DNA from: Holacanthus passer
Taxonomy: Eukaryota; Chordata; Actinopteri; Pomacanthidae
Assembly (NCBI GenBank): GCA_025331565.1
Contig: JAFREQ010000154.1
Span: 12,501 to 76,500 of the forward strand
Direction of reading: 5' to 3'
DNA length: 64,000 bases
Shown one piece after another: positions 1-12,332 of this stretch. The position numbers were made by a program, and so were the translations under genes. Under the pieces are notes generated by a model. It had not been told where the DNA came from, did no database searches, and worked only from the letters and a program-made list of their open reading frames with translations. The stretch's first letter is position 1. Each line of letters opens with the position of its first letter.

Positions 1-43
1 CTCCTCCTCCTCCTCCTCCCTCCTCCTCCTCCTCCCCCTCCTC
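1..43. repeat. (CTC)n microsatellite at window edge
   Basis: Imperfect CTC/TCC triplet tract that begins before the window. The top strand is purely pyrimidine over about 40 bases. Confidence 0.9.
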
Positions 44-1037
44 GCTCTGCACCAGCTGAGAAAAAAAACCCAGCAGCAGCCATTTAAGATGTTGTCAAAG
101 GAAATTACAGCGTGTCCTCTGAGCGCTCAGGATCCCCCCGGCTCACCTGGGGAGGAGCTGGGGGAGCTGCAGGAGGAGGTCAGACGACGTGTCTCAGTTC
201 ACTTTACTGTAACTTTCACATCACTTCACATTTGTCTCAGAAACAGAAGTGACAAAATCGTGTCTGTCTATTCCTGGAAACCTGCGATAAAAGCCTCCCG
301 ATGGCGTTTTAAACGAGTGTGACGGAGCAGGTCGGAGGTCGGGCTCCTCCGTCAGGGCCCGTTCTCACACACGGTGTCGACGTTCGTCAGCAGGTGAGAA
401 AAGCAGCTGTTTTTCACGTCGTGTGCTTTAATCACTCATTATTTTTAATTCCTTCAGATTGTTTGAGATTGAATTGATTTGGTCGTCTCAGTGTTCAGCA
501 TCTTTTCGTCCACATTATTTTTCCCACCAATCAAACACATTTCAGTTTGCTACAGATCATATTTTGATATAATAACCGGCTGCGTTTGACAAAGAACTCT
601 TCGTTTGTGAAATTACAACCAAATTCTGACTAAGATTGAACGTGAAATTTAATGGCGTGTCGCTTTGTCCTTTTATTTCTATAAGTCTAAAATCAGTGGG
701 AAAAATAATTGATTATCTGTTTTAATGCAGATTTATTTCCAAATGCAGATTAAAACATTTTCTACCATTAAAATACATTTTGAATGATAATTTGAAGAAG
801 CTGAAAGAAACAGAGAAGAGAGAAACTGAGACAGTCGGTGTGTTTGTTCTCTACATGGTGATACAGATGTTTAAAACAATAAACGGAGGCTTTATCACGT
901 CTCACCACAGAAGAAGACGACGAGGAGCTTCGGGACGCTCGGCTGGATGAACGACCGCTGCACCATCAGCAGCTCCATCCCTGACGGGGGACAAGACCTT
1001 ATTACTGCCGTGGATATTTAATGTGGTAAACAGCTAA

Positions 1038-1043
<6 letters not shown>
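44..1043. other. gene-free stretch
   Basis: Unique, fairly AT-rich sequence. The only ORF above 70 codons (89-322, +) has no recognisable domain and no flanking exon signals. No RNA gene or transposon signature was seen. Confidence 0.6.

Positions 1044-1072
<29 letters not shown>
1044..1072. repeat. (CA)n microsatellite
   Basis: Uninterrupted AC dinucleotide array of about 14 units. Confidence 0.97.
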
Positions 1073-1075
<3 letters not shown>

Positions 1076-1624
1076 GAAATTCATTAAACGCTGTTACTAT
1101 GAGCTCTAAACAGCTGCGATACTAAAGAGACTGACTCAGAGGTCAAACTGTCAGTTTTGTTCCATCTCGACTTTCTGATATTCTTTACAATCATTTGACT
1201 GCGATTTCAAAGACACATATATTCTCACTCAGCTGTTATTTATCTGCAGAAGGCGACAGCTCATCAGAACAGAGAAAAAAACACAGCGAAGGACTCAAAC
1301 TCAAACAAGCTCAAACTGATGCGTCACAAAAACATCTTCACCAACAACGGGCCGAGCGATCGATGCGCCGCAGAGCGAGCGAGTCTTCATCGCAGCTTTG
1401 ATCCGCGCCGCCACGTTCACACAATACCTGATCAATACTGTATTACAGCTGAATGAGGTGAGCGACTGGTGGAGTTGAACAGATACATGAAAAGGCTGCA
1501 GACGCTCGGAAAAGGACCAACTGAGAGAAAACTGCAGATGGAAAAGAAAAAATGTGATTTGTTTTTCTGCACTAAATCCGGACTTTGACTGGGCGACAGT
1601 TTCTACTATAACAAATTCACCTCG

Positions 1625-2029
1625 CATCCAACCTACCAAGCATCCAACCAAACATCCAACCAAACATCCAACAACCAAACAACCAACCAACCAACCAAAC
1701 ATCCAACCAAACATCCAACAACCAAACAACCAACCTACCAAGCATCCAACCAACCAAACATCCAACCAAGCATCCAACCAACCAAACATCCAACCAACCA
1801 AGCATCCAACCAAACATCCAACAACCAAACAACCAACCAACCAAGCATCCAACCAACCAAACATCCAACCAAACATCCAACCAACTAAGCATTCAACCAA
1901 CCAAACAACCAACCAACCAAGCATCCAACCAACCAAACATCCAACCAACCAAACAACCAACCAACCAACCAACCAACCAAACATCCAACCAACCAAGCAT
2001 CCAACCAAACATCCAACCAACCAAACATC
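1625..2029. repeat. AACC/ATCC-based minisatellite
   Basis: About 400 bases built from the tetramer AACC and its one-base variants AAGC, AAAC and ATCC. These form 12- to 16-base higher-order modules such as CATCCAACCAAA and CATCCAACCAACCAAG, with a few AAC triplet slips. Because the tetramers contain no stop codons, long frames run through it on both strands: an Asn/Gln/Pro/Thr/His peptide on plus and a Trp/Leu/Val/Gly peptide on minus. These are artefacts of the repeat, not genes. Confidence 0.95.
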
Positions 2030-3795
2030 TCGGCGGGGAAACATGAACGTCTGGATTTTGGGAGAACGCTGAAAATGGAAACTGGCTGAATGGAAGAACA
2101 TCTTGGTGCCGTTGTTTCAGATGTTGCACCACAGTCTGTGACGTTACTGGGAACATCAGCTGTTGACAAAGATGGTTTCCTCCATATATTTACAAATCAG
2201 TGAGGTTGTTTCAAGAGGAAGAGTTTGTATGTTGTAGGTTTTTCTCTGGACAAGTCTTGAAAACAGAAACTGAAAATGCAAGAGTTTGATTTCCCGACCG
2301 GCTCCACAGCTCTGCTAACGCTCTCCTACGACGTCATGTGGTTTGCTGATCTGATTGATTGAAGGCAGAGGCCGATGATTCATCCAATCACCTGCCAACT
2401 ATTCTTTGAAAGTTTCTGCCCATTTCCAAACAGTTTCTAAGAAAACCCTCCCAGCTGGTTCAGTGTAACAAACCATCTGGTGCGTCAGGAGAACAGCTCG
2501 TGTGTCTGAAGCACAAGACTCACCTGTGAATTCATATCGATGCCCGCATTTATCGGCAATTAACGAAAAGGACTTATTAACATACATTTCACACATTAAA
2601 ACCAGTTTTCGTGTTTGTTGTTAGTGAGACAGAAGCAGAGAAGCGAGGGAGGAGGAAGACGCCGTCGTACAGTCGTTCTCATTTACACCTTTGTCTCTTT
2701 CTGTTTCCAGACAATGGGAGGATGTAAATACTGTGCTGACCTGCAGTCGTCATCGAGCTGCTGCAGATAAAATCATTGTCACGCAAAATAAACATAAATA
2801 AATGTTGAGGACAGCAGCTGTGAAATCGACCGGACTAACATTGAAAATGAGTCATGACAAAGTTGGAAGCAACAAAAGACTCTTTAAACGTCGGAAAAGC
2901 TTCTGAGAAATGAGCTGCTACTTCTTCACAAACGGACGCTGTGCTTCTGGAGCTGCGTACATTTGGTGCAGAGTCTTTCAGGAAGTCCACGTTCAGTTTG
3001 TTTTATCAGCACCTGATTCATACAACGCCATCATAACCGTAAAATGCAGGCTGTATTTTTAAGTGTTAACTGAACGCCATCGTGTTTTTGTCATTTTGCT
3101 TTTGGTGCATCAGTCGTTGGCGACGGAGCAGGAATCAGACCTGCGGCTCCACATTGAGACGTTCAGCCTTCACAATAAAACATGTTCTGTTTGAGCTTTT
3201 CAGCCATTTCTTTCAAAACTTCCTCAGAGTTTGAGGCTGTAAATGGGACTCAAACCTTCGTGTTATCAGCTGCTTCAATGGCAGCTTTTCACTCTTTACA
3301 CTGTTGTTGGCTTTCAAGCAGCCTTTCAGAAGTCGAGACGTGACTCGATCCCGTCACCTCCAAACCTATCTGCTTTGCTGATTGAGCCATTGAGTCTTCA
3401 CACGCGAGGTCTTTTTCAAGTTTTTCCTTCAGATGTCGTCTCTTGATTGTCAAAATCAAAAGCGGTGTGTCAAATCTAAAAATGCCCAAACTCTGAGCAG
3501 CTGCGAGCTGCAGTGAGTTAATGCTTCGCTCAACACGCTTCTCTTAAAGCTTTTCACTGTTTCCACTACACGGAAGCTTTGAAAACACATTTGCAAATTA
3601 GGAATTTGAAAGGGAACTTGAACCTGTGACCTTGAGCTCAGCCATTGAGATATTTTTTTCTCTTTTTCGATGCTGCTACTTAAAATAAAACCAGACATTT
3701 ACAGTCAGTATATAAAAGAACCTGATTCAAGCTCTTCACAAATTAGTGAGCAGCTTTTTCTTCCACACCCGTGAATTGGACGACTCGGCGGTGCA
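2030..3795. other. gene-free stretch
   Basis: Unique sequence with scattered ORFs of 80 codons or fewer on both strands. No domain, splice-bounded exon or repeat was recognised. Confidence 0.55.
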
Positions 3796-3796
3796 T

Positions 3797-4190
3797 CTAC
3801 TCAAGTACTGGACTGGAAGTACAACTTTGAGGTACTTGAGTATTTCATCTTATGTTACTTCCTACTTCTACCTCACTGCACATCACAGTGAAATATTTAC
3901 CTCACTGCTACAGTTATTTATTAAAACACTTTACGTCAAATACAACATATGATGAGATTTTAGAACAAATGCATTAAACCAACATTTTAGGAGAAAATCC
4001 TAAAAACTGAAAACAGATTTGTGAGTCATGTGTCGACCCCTCAGGTTTATCTGGTGACCTTTGGAGGGGCCCGACCCCTCAGGTTGAACCACTGGACTAA
4101 ACCAGCTGACTGGATATAAAGTAGTTCAAACTAGCGCCACCTGGAGGCTCCAACAGGAAAATGCTGCTCTGACATTGATGCTTCAGGATG
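3797..4190. repeat. Dispersed repeat family A, copy 1 (degenerate)
   Basis: Contains the blocks CTCAAGTACTGGACTGGAAG and TTGAGGTACTTGAGTATTTC. Further on come ATATAAAGTAGTTCAAACTA and an AATGCTGCTCTGACATTGAT block. I recognise this order from a short, protein-less interspersed element that is very common in percomorph fish. A second copy lies at 11282-11577 and a fragment at 44083-44215. The middle part (about 3960-4080) is diverged. Assignment to a named family is not possible from sequence alone. Confidence 0.6.
4131..4150 (-). promoter_or_regulatory. CTCF-like motif inside repeat copy
   Basis: The minus strand reads GAGCCTCCAGGTGGCGCTAG, close to the vertebrate CTCF core (CCASYAGRKGGCGCTA). 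It sits in the terminal part of dispersed repeat A. Occupancy is not shown. Confidence 0.35.
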
Positions 4191-7100
4191 AACAAGGGAG
4201 TCAGACGTGTTTCTGTTCTCAGGTACGATTTTAAATGCAGGACCGTTCGGTGCTGAGGGACGTCTGTGTTGTTGACAGGTGCTGATCTGCTTCGGCCGAT
4301 TTGAGGCCTCATTGTGTCCCTTTAACTTTAGATGAATGAAGCACAGCAGCAAGATGACTTGATTTTTCCTCACATCTGAATACAAAGTGACCGGGACCAC
4401 AGGATTTATGGAGACTCATTTAATCCAAAGTAAAAACATTTCAGACGAGCGAAAACCTCTGACGTTAAACAAAGTTTTTAAAAAGCAAATCTACAAATGA
4501 CTCTGAGTAAAGCAAAGAAAGTCAAAGAGCCTCATTTCTCTCTGGTTCTGTAAATATCAGCGTCTGACTTATGAGCATAAAACTCTTCCACACTCGCAAA
4601 CCAGCAATGCAACAAGAGGAAATATAGGCCAGCGTCCAAAAATACAACAACAGGACGAATGTCTCACCAAAAACACTTCATCAACAAACGGTCGGCTCGT
4701 CTCCCTCAGGACGACTCATCTCGCTGACCGAGTTCTTCGCTCAGTCCATTCCTCCTGTATGTGAACCCACATTGTGCTTATACACGATCAGTTCCAGCGT
4801 CGTAGGAAAATACGAACGCCACTGGTTCATTATTAAACTGAGCAGCTGACGAGAAAAGTCTGAGAGTGCAACTCGTGTTCGCTGAGAATTTTACGATTTC
4901 AGAGGAGTTTATGAGGTGAACAAGAAATCAATGCTCCAGCTCCTGTTTACACCTTTACCTTGACTCACTCAGGTACGCTGACATTTCCAAACATGACCTG
5001 AAGGCAGCATCACTAAAGAGAAAACTGTCCATCGATATTAAACCAACAACAGGTCAAAGAGACTAAAAAAACACACACACGCACGTATTTGATCAGCAGC
5101 TGCGGTGGGATGAAACCTCGCGTGACGACTCGATGCTTTTCATGAGTTTTACACTGATGAGAATGACGAGAACATCAAACCGACACTGACGTCCAAGTGA
5201 AACCAATGACGTTATGTGATTTAAACCAAATACAGAAACACGATTACGTAAATATATTATGAGTGTGACTGTGTTCAGATCGTTGGTAAAACAATATATA
5301 AAAATTAAATGTTTTTTCAGTGAAGTTTTTGTTAAACTGACAACTTCAATTTGCAACAGCCTCATAAACAAAGAAACCGGCGACAAATGAAAAAGCAAAA
5401 CAAAGATTTACTCAACTTTCACTGAGTTTTACTCAAATCAAGCAAATCAAAACCAATAAAAAAAACTATTTACAGCCTTGTTTCCTGTTACATAAGGACG
5501 AGTTACGAGCGTGTGCGGAGTGTGACGGCAGATGATCAGTGTGTTCAACATCAAAGCAGCTGTTGAAAAGCTGCAGTCAGCCCGAGTTGAACCGACCCAG
5601 AGGACATCTGAGGACACACTTTGTGGTTGGGACATTATGTCAGCCAACAAAGAACATACAGAAGGATGCATACAATGTGTGTCTGTGTCGGGAGTTATGT
5701 GTGTTTTGCGTGACCTCCGTGCTGTCGTCACAACTCGTCACATTTCCCAGAGGCCTCCTGCGTCTGAACGCCGTCTTTGTTCCACGACTCTCCGTCGCAT
5801 CACGCCGGACATAATGTCATGAAAAGCACACAGCTTGTTTTCCTCAAACAAATATAAATTCACATCGTCAGGCTGTTTTTTCTCTTTTTCAAAGTAACTG
5901 AAAAGCAGAAGCGATAATTTACCGTGTTTTTGATTCAGCTCAGCTTGTTTCAGGTTCCTTTAAATTAGGTGTCGACGTCTGGTGATGAGCCGCTCGCACT
6001 CCATTTAAAATACACCCACTTCACCGAAAAATGAATCCCTGAAACAATTTGTGATGCAATTAAAAAGGGAAATGAGTTCTCGCAGCTCACCGAGTGTTTG
6101 AATTGTTTGTTTTAAAGCTGAATCAAGCAGGAGTTTTATCTAAAACGTTCAAATGGCACAAAACGCCGACATCCTGACGGACAGAGACGCGACGCCTTGT
6201 TAACCTGAACATGTTCTCAGACGTTCACGGACACATTTCTGTTAGTTCTGATCATTTTCTGAAATTTTTACTGCTGAAATCTGAGGATCCAGCAAATCAC
6301 CGACCAAATCCTCACGTTGAGTCAAATATCTGAAACACTTTTGTAGAAAAACAGTGTCTAATTTATTTACAGTCAATAAACCAGAGGTCATCAGCCTTTT
6401 TCAGGATCCTGACGTCGGCCTCGGCGAAAGAAAAGATTCACCAGTTGAAGAGAAAACGACGGCGCAGTTTCTATTTGTTTGAGGAAATTACTTTGAAACA
6501 CACTGGCTTCTTTATTCTCATCTGAAGCTACACTTACATTTGTCATTAGCTTTATAGAAAGTGGAACTGAGGTTTGCTGAGAAGATTCTCAGTTTAATTA
6601 AACATCTTCCATTAGAACCTGCTGAAATCTTTGAAATGTCACGTCTCCAGTTTGTAGAACAGCTCCCTGTTCAAACCCTGATCACATCAGACTTTAATCC
6701 AATAACTGTTTTCACAAATCAGGGAACGTCTCTAAATAGAACCAACAGAAATCCAAACTCTCCCTGAAAATAAATAAATCCCTGAATCCTCCTTTAAGAG
6801 TCAGAACCAGTTCGCACTTCGTCCAGAACAAACTCAACTCAAATGTTTCATGTTTCACAGTTTAGTGGTGAAAGTGACAAAGTGACCTCTAAACAACAAG
6901 CTTTTATCCCGACGCCCACAAATAACTCCTGATTCGTTCATCATAAGGAAACAGCTTATTTAGAATCATTTATTATCCAGACACACAAAACGCTGTCGGA
7001 GCCGTTTCTCTCATTCTGAAATCACAGAACAATGACGGGTTGAAGCTGGTGTTTTTATCAGAGCGTGGCTTCACATTCAGAGTCAGATAAGCTCCGGCTG

Positions 7101-8660
7101 CGGATTTTAATTCTCCTCAGTGTTGGTTTGTGTCTGACAACCCGCCTGCAGGCCTGTAAACACTGGAGTCATGAAAGCAGCAGGACAACGGCTCGTTTGT
7201 CGATTCCGTTCGTCAAATGAGGACAAGGCATCCTCGCGCTGCCTCTGACATTTCTGCTCCTCCTGTGGCGTCGTATCTGGGTCGATGAAGGTCGATGGAG
7301 GTAGAATGTGATTTCAGATGCTGAGCGAAGACACGGAGGCCGTGTTTTTGTATCCGGCTGCTACCAGATGCTCCGCGCTGACCCAGTTGTCTGGATCCTC
7401 TTCACTCGATGAAGAAAAACAAAAAGCTCTTGTGAAAAAAGGATCTCAGTTCAGCATCTGATGCCTAAATTAAATCTCCTCCTTCTTCCTGCGCTCGATC
7501 CAATTTCATCTCTTTCTGGGGGGAAACTACAACGACCATGTCCTCCGTCTCTTTTCTCTCTGTCTCCCTTTTGTTTTCTTGCTTGTTTCAGGCGTCAAAT
7601 GCAAAGTGGTTACAACGACTGAGTGGACGCTTCAATCTGCGAATAACGTGACTTTAAACTTTCAAACTGAGTCCGGGGAAAAGTCCTATTTCACATCTTC
7701 TTTGCAGAACGAATGTGTCCAAATGCAAATGGGACTTTCACCCAGGAGTTTGTGTCCTGTGTGAAAGCAAAACTCAAATATATCTGATTGACGCAAGTTT
7801 CTAAAGTTCATATTAGAAACGTTACAAACACTGTGATAAAAACAAGCTCAGGTTGCCTGAACTGTTTTGCGTCACCTTAAAGTCGAGTGACGTTTGATCA
7901 CAAAACAGAAAATTCTTTAAAAGAAGCTGCGTTTATCTGCCGTCCTCTGCAGCCGTCCACTATGTGTAATTTAGTTATCAATTTGAAAAAGTAATTAGTT
8001 ACATTTTCAGTTACTGCCAACACTCTTTGAACATCATTATGAAGGAATTCAACCTGTTTTGACTGAATCTCTATAAAAATTATTTTGGGATTATTTTTTG
8101 GTTTTAATTCTACGGTGTCAGTGAAAACAAGAAGGAACTGAATGGAGAGAGACAGAGGGAGGATATGATGTTCAGATGTGCACAAGTGGGCCCTTGATTT
8201 CATTTTCTGCTCGACCTTCTGAACGTTATCAGAGCTTCGTCTGTCCTGAAAACTCAAACCAACTCCTGTTCTATTGGAGATAAAAATGGACTTTACATGA
8301 ATCCGGTTCTGCTCCTCAATGTTTGTCTGCACCGTCAGCTGATTTCTAGTGATTAATATCAGGAGTCAGAGGAAAGAAGAGCCACGTGTCGCTAACAGTC
8401 TGACTTCAACTGCTCAGCCTTGGAAATGTTTGGCGAACAAACTCAGACGTTGTGCCAAATGGTGCAGATCCGGTTCTACCTGTCGGCCTCCGGCGTTCCC
8501 CGAGCACATTTTAACACCACAGACTCAATAAAGTGTGAAACCAGTCAACTGACAACACCTCGAAGTGTCACCAAACAGGAGCTGAGTCAACTGGGTGTGT
8601 TTCTTTCATCTGTCTGCCAACAGAAAGCAATTAACCAAAACTTCACCCACCGACACCAGA
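4191..8660. other. gene-free stretch
   Basis: About 4.5 kb of unique AT-rich DNA. ORFs up to 144 codons (for example 7898-8332 minus and 8420-8848 plus) show no conserved domain, low-complexity tracts or paired splice sites. One good-looking acceptor on the plus strand (pyrimidine tract then CAG at 7591) has no convincing exon downstream. Confidence 0.55.
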
Positions 8661-8690
8661 TCCTCCTCCTCCTCCTCCTCCTCCTCCTCC
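8661..8690. repeat. (TCC)10 microsatellite
   Basis: Perfect TCC triplet array. Confidence 0.97.
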
Positions 8691-9020
8691 GCCCGGCGGC
8701 TGTTTGGAAACCTGCTGGGGAACTTCAGCCACGTCATCTTACAGGAGTCCACACAATAAGCTGCCTCCTGCTCCCGGAGGGAAACGAAGCTTTCAGACCA
8801 AATAATAAGTTGGATGAATTAAAATGCCGAACATTTGGGTCATTTTAGTCTCTGATTAGAACAAACTTCCATCTGAGTTCTTTTAATTGAGTTGTTTTTT
8901 CATTCCCTTAATTTTATATTTATTTATTGTCCAGTTTAATGTTTTTATTTACATGTGACTTGTTCCATTTGCTCGTTGGTTTCTGCTTCACTTCATTGGT
9001 GAAGTTCTTGGTTTGTCTGA

Positions 9021-9222
9021 CTGAAATATCTCGACGCCTCTTGGATCGACTGTCATGAAATGTGGCTCAGACATTCGTGGCTCTCAGAGGATGAATCTTT
9101 GTTGATCCTCTGACTTCTCATCTAGCGCCATCATCAGGTCAGCGTTTTAATCCGTCCAGTACTTTGATTTTTGACCAAATAGCTGCAAAACTAACAATCC
9201 CATCATCCTCTGCTGTATTTGA
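9021..9222 (+). repeat. Dispersed repeat family B, copy 1
   Basis: Carries the ordered blocks GAAATATCTC, TGTCATGAAATGTGGCTCAG, CAGAGGATGAATC, CTAGCGCCATCATCAGGTC and ACCAAATAGCTGCAAAACTA. These match a short non-coding interspersed repeat I recognise as abundant in teleost genomes. Other copies are at 20148-20326 and, degraded, near 55041. Confidence 0.7.
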
Positions 9223-10872
9223 ACGAAGACGCCTATAATCCAACAGAGACCTCAGAATAATTAAATGCTGAATTAAGGATTATGTGACTTCTGTCTTGCA
9301 CAAATCCAGATATTTGATGAAACTCAATTCTGCAGCCTGATGTAAACAGACCGGTTTTGATCTGAGAGCTGAAGACGTCAGCGTCCTCGATGGACCGAAA
9401 CTGAACTGACAGGAAGTTTTATCGAGCTTCTCGTGCCGAACGCTTCCAGGTCCTGTTGTCTTATTTCCATGTTTCACTTTTAATTTAGTTTCGGCTTGAT
9501 TTAATTAAGTTTAGAGGAGGAACAATAAAACACAGAGGCAAAGGTACTCGATAAAAACGTGCCGCAGGAGCTGAGGAGCCTCGCGGGGACGACGGAGCGT
9601 CTGACTCCTGATGTGAAAAACAACAAAATCGAGTCTGAATGTACTCGTGTCACTTAGTTGGTTGTTTGTAGGATTAAAGTTATTCTGAGACGCAGTGGCC
9701 TTTTTTCTCCTCTGTTCTGACAGCAGCATTAAATCCTGAGTTTATAAAAAGCTGTTTAATGACACACTGTGCGTCTGAGGACGTCGTCTTCTCTCCTGCT
9801 GCTTTTACAGGTAAAAGAAAAGAGAAAAGTCACCTGAGTGATTTTTCTCTGCTTCATCTCTTTGTTTCCTTTATCAGATTCCCCAAAGTGACTTATTGTT
9901 TTATTATCTCTTCCTGTGTTAATGAACTAAAATAGACATTTTAAAGTAAAACCATCAACAACACTTTAGTATCTTGGTTTGGGTTTTGGATTCATTCTAG
10001 TTTGGAGTTGGCTGTGTAATGAAACTGCATCTGCTGAAGAAGCTCATGTGATAAAATCAAAAGCTCCAGAAAAGCTATTTAATATCAACTACTGTTCCAA
10101 GAATGAACTTTCAGAAAATGTGTACAAAAGGCCACTCCTTAAATCTAAATAAACCTGAGAAAGATCATTTCACTGTATTATAAAATTTTCTGTTTCACTT
10201 TTTCTATTTTATCTGATTTTTCCTAATTGAGAGTTAGAGCTTCGTTCGTTTCGTGAATAACACACATGTGCCCACACAGCTGACTGTCCACCTGAAAAGG
10301 TCAGATCATGTCGACCTGATGAGACTTCGGCTGATCTGAGACCAGTTCCTGCCAGATGTTAAACAACAGGACGTGAATCTGTCTCTTCAAGACAAATGTG
10401 ACAAAACAAAACATCAGTAACATTGTTCAACAGTTTCAGTTGGAAGAAGATGATCAGAGCAGGCCTCGCACGGCGCCCCCCGGAGACGCTGAAGGCCTCA
10501 TGCTGCTCGTCGCACTGTATCGTACACTGGAAACACGCTGACGATGAGAACCAGCGGAGTTCTCCTCCGAGGCTCCGGCTGGAGGGAAAATGTGACCTTA
10601 CAATGAAGAATTTCATGTGATTTCAGTCCAGAGAAGCAGAAACACGTCTGACTGCCAAGTCTAAATATATGTGCGAACACACGGGGAGAGCAGAGGTCAC
10701 GCAGACCAGGAGCCGGTCGGGGTCCGGTGTCTGGCTCCAGGGCACTAAAGCAGCAGAGAAGGTTGTTAAAGCAGGAATGTGCTTCTTTCTGTCCGTCTCT
10801 TTGTCTTGTTATCACTTTCTGCTGGACGACCTTGATGGAGAGAGAGAGGGAGTGTAAGTTCGTTTGATGTTG
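9223..10872. other. gene-free stretch
   Basis: Unique sequence. ORFs on both strands are short or run into the neighbouring CA array. Nothing recognisable. Confidence 0.55.
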
Positions 10873-10875
10873 CTG

Positions 10876-10906
<31 letters not shown>

Positions 10907-10919
10907 TCATGTGTGTGTT
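10873..10919. repeat. (TG)n microsatellite
   Basis: TG array with a few interruptions. Confidence 0.93.
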
Positions 10920-11008
10920 TTCTGGCAGAGTATCCAGTTTCTGCTCCACCTCGACTATTATTTGAGCGCACTCACACTGACACACATACATGTTGCCATT
11001 TTTATCTG

Positions 11009-11013
<5 letters not shown>

Positions 11014-11065
<52 letters not shown>
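11014..11065. repeat. (CA)n microsatellite
   Basis: Uninterrupted AC array of about 26 units. Confidence 0.97.
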
Positions 11066-11067
<2 letters not shown>

Positions 11068-11281
11068 GTCTCCGAGTGCAACAGCCAATAATAAGAGAGC
11101 TCACGGCTCTAAACAACCAATCAGATCACGGAGGTGTTGAGCAGACGAGCGTCGTCCTGCAGCTTCAAACCTTCAGATCTTAAAATCTTGATTTCACCTG
11201 AACTCGAGGTAAAAATAAACTTGTCTTATTTGTGATCACAGAGTCTCAAAGTGTAAAACAGTAAAACAATGGTCACCAGTG

Positions 11282-11577
11282 CTGCAAAGGAACTAAGTAC
11301 ATTTACACAAGTACTGTACTTAAGTGCAATTTTGAGGTACTTTTACTCCACTACGTGTATCTGACATAACTAACACTTAGTTTTAGTTACAAGTTACTTT
11401 ACTCATTTTCCAAACGTGATCAGTTCATAAAATAAGATACTGTGCTTTAGATTAAACCAGTTTAAAGTAGTTAACATATGTATCAGTAAAAATAAATCTC
11501 TGAAAGGAACTAACACTTTTACTTTAATACTTTAAGTTCATTCTGCTGTTGATACTTTTGTACTTTTATTTAACAGA
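11282..11577. repeat. Dispersed repeat family A, copy 2
   Basis: Contains CAAGTACTGTACTTAAGTGC, TTGAGGTACTTTTACTCCAC, TAGTTACAAGTTACTTTACT, TTTAAAGTAGTTAACATATG and a terminal run of TTAATACTTTAAG/TACTTTTGTAC blocks. This is the better preserved copy in the window. It encodes no protein. The GA array begins immediately after it. Confidence 0.7.
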
Positions 11578-11587
11578 AATCTTGAAG

Positions 11588-11590
11588 GGA

Positions 11591-11642
<52 letters not shown>

Positions 11643-11697
11643 CAGAGAGAGAGAGAGGCAGAGAGAGCGAGAGAGACACAGAGACAGAGAGAGACAC

Positions 11698-11786
<89 letters not shown>

Positions 11787-11792
11787 CAGAGA

Positions 11793-11846
<54 letters not shown>

Positions 11847-11932
11847 GAGAGAGAGACAGAGAGGAGACAGAGAGAGAGAGAGACAGAGAGAGAGACAGAG
11901 AGACAGAGAGAGACAGAGAGAGATGGGGAGAG
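11588..11932. repeat. (GA)n / GACAGAGA complex microsatellite
   Basis: About 345 bases of purine-rich DNA (GA units interspersed with GACA). The longest pure GA run is near 11706-11763. The Ser/Leu and Arg/Glu frames across it are repeat artefacts. Confidence 0.97.
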
Positions 11933-12107
11933 AGACATTTGCATCTCCAACACAACTGCAACCCTCCTCCCTCTTTCTCCCCCTTCTCTCCCCCTCGGGA
12001 CGTCTGCCAAGAGGCTGCGAATGAGTGTGTGTGTGAAGGAAAGAGAGACGAGTTGAGTAAGTGAGTAAGAGTGTGTTCATGTTGTGAGATTGAGAAAAAT
12101 GGAAGTG

Positions 12108-12108
<1 letters not shown>

Positions 12109-12147
<39 letters not shown>

Positions 12148-12216
12148 GCAAAAAGAAGAATGTGACAATGAGAAATGTGTGAATTTGTGTGTGAAAGACA
12201 TGCAAAGTGTGAGTGA

Positions 12217-12257
<41 letters not shown>

Positions 12258-12288
12258 AGAGAAAAAACTGTGAGTATGAAAAAGATAG

Positions 12289-12330
<42 letters not shown>
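12109..12330. repeat. Three (GT)n arrays in tandem
   Basis: GT arrays at 12109-12145, 12222-12254 and 12292-12330, separated by purine-rich spacers. Each is about 16-20 dinucleotides long. Confidence 0.95.

Positions 12331-12332
<2 letters not shown>

Noticed and set aside
1301..2101. 266-codon minus ORF of Trp/Leu/Val/Gly repeats
   Set aside because: Product of the AACC minisatellite, which lacks stop codons in these frames.
11538..12201. Several 150-210 codon Ser/Leu and Arg/Glu ORFs
   Set aside because: Frames through the GA microsatellite.
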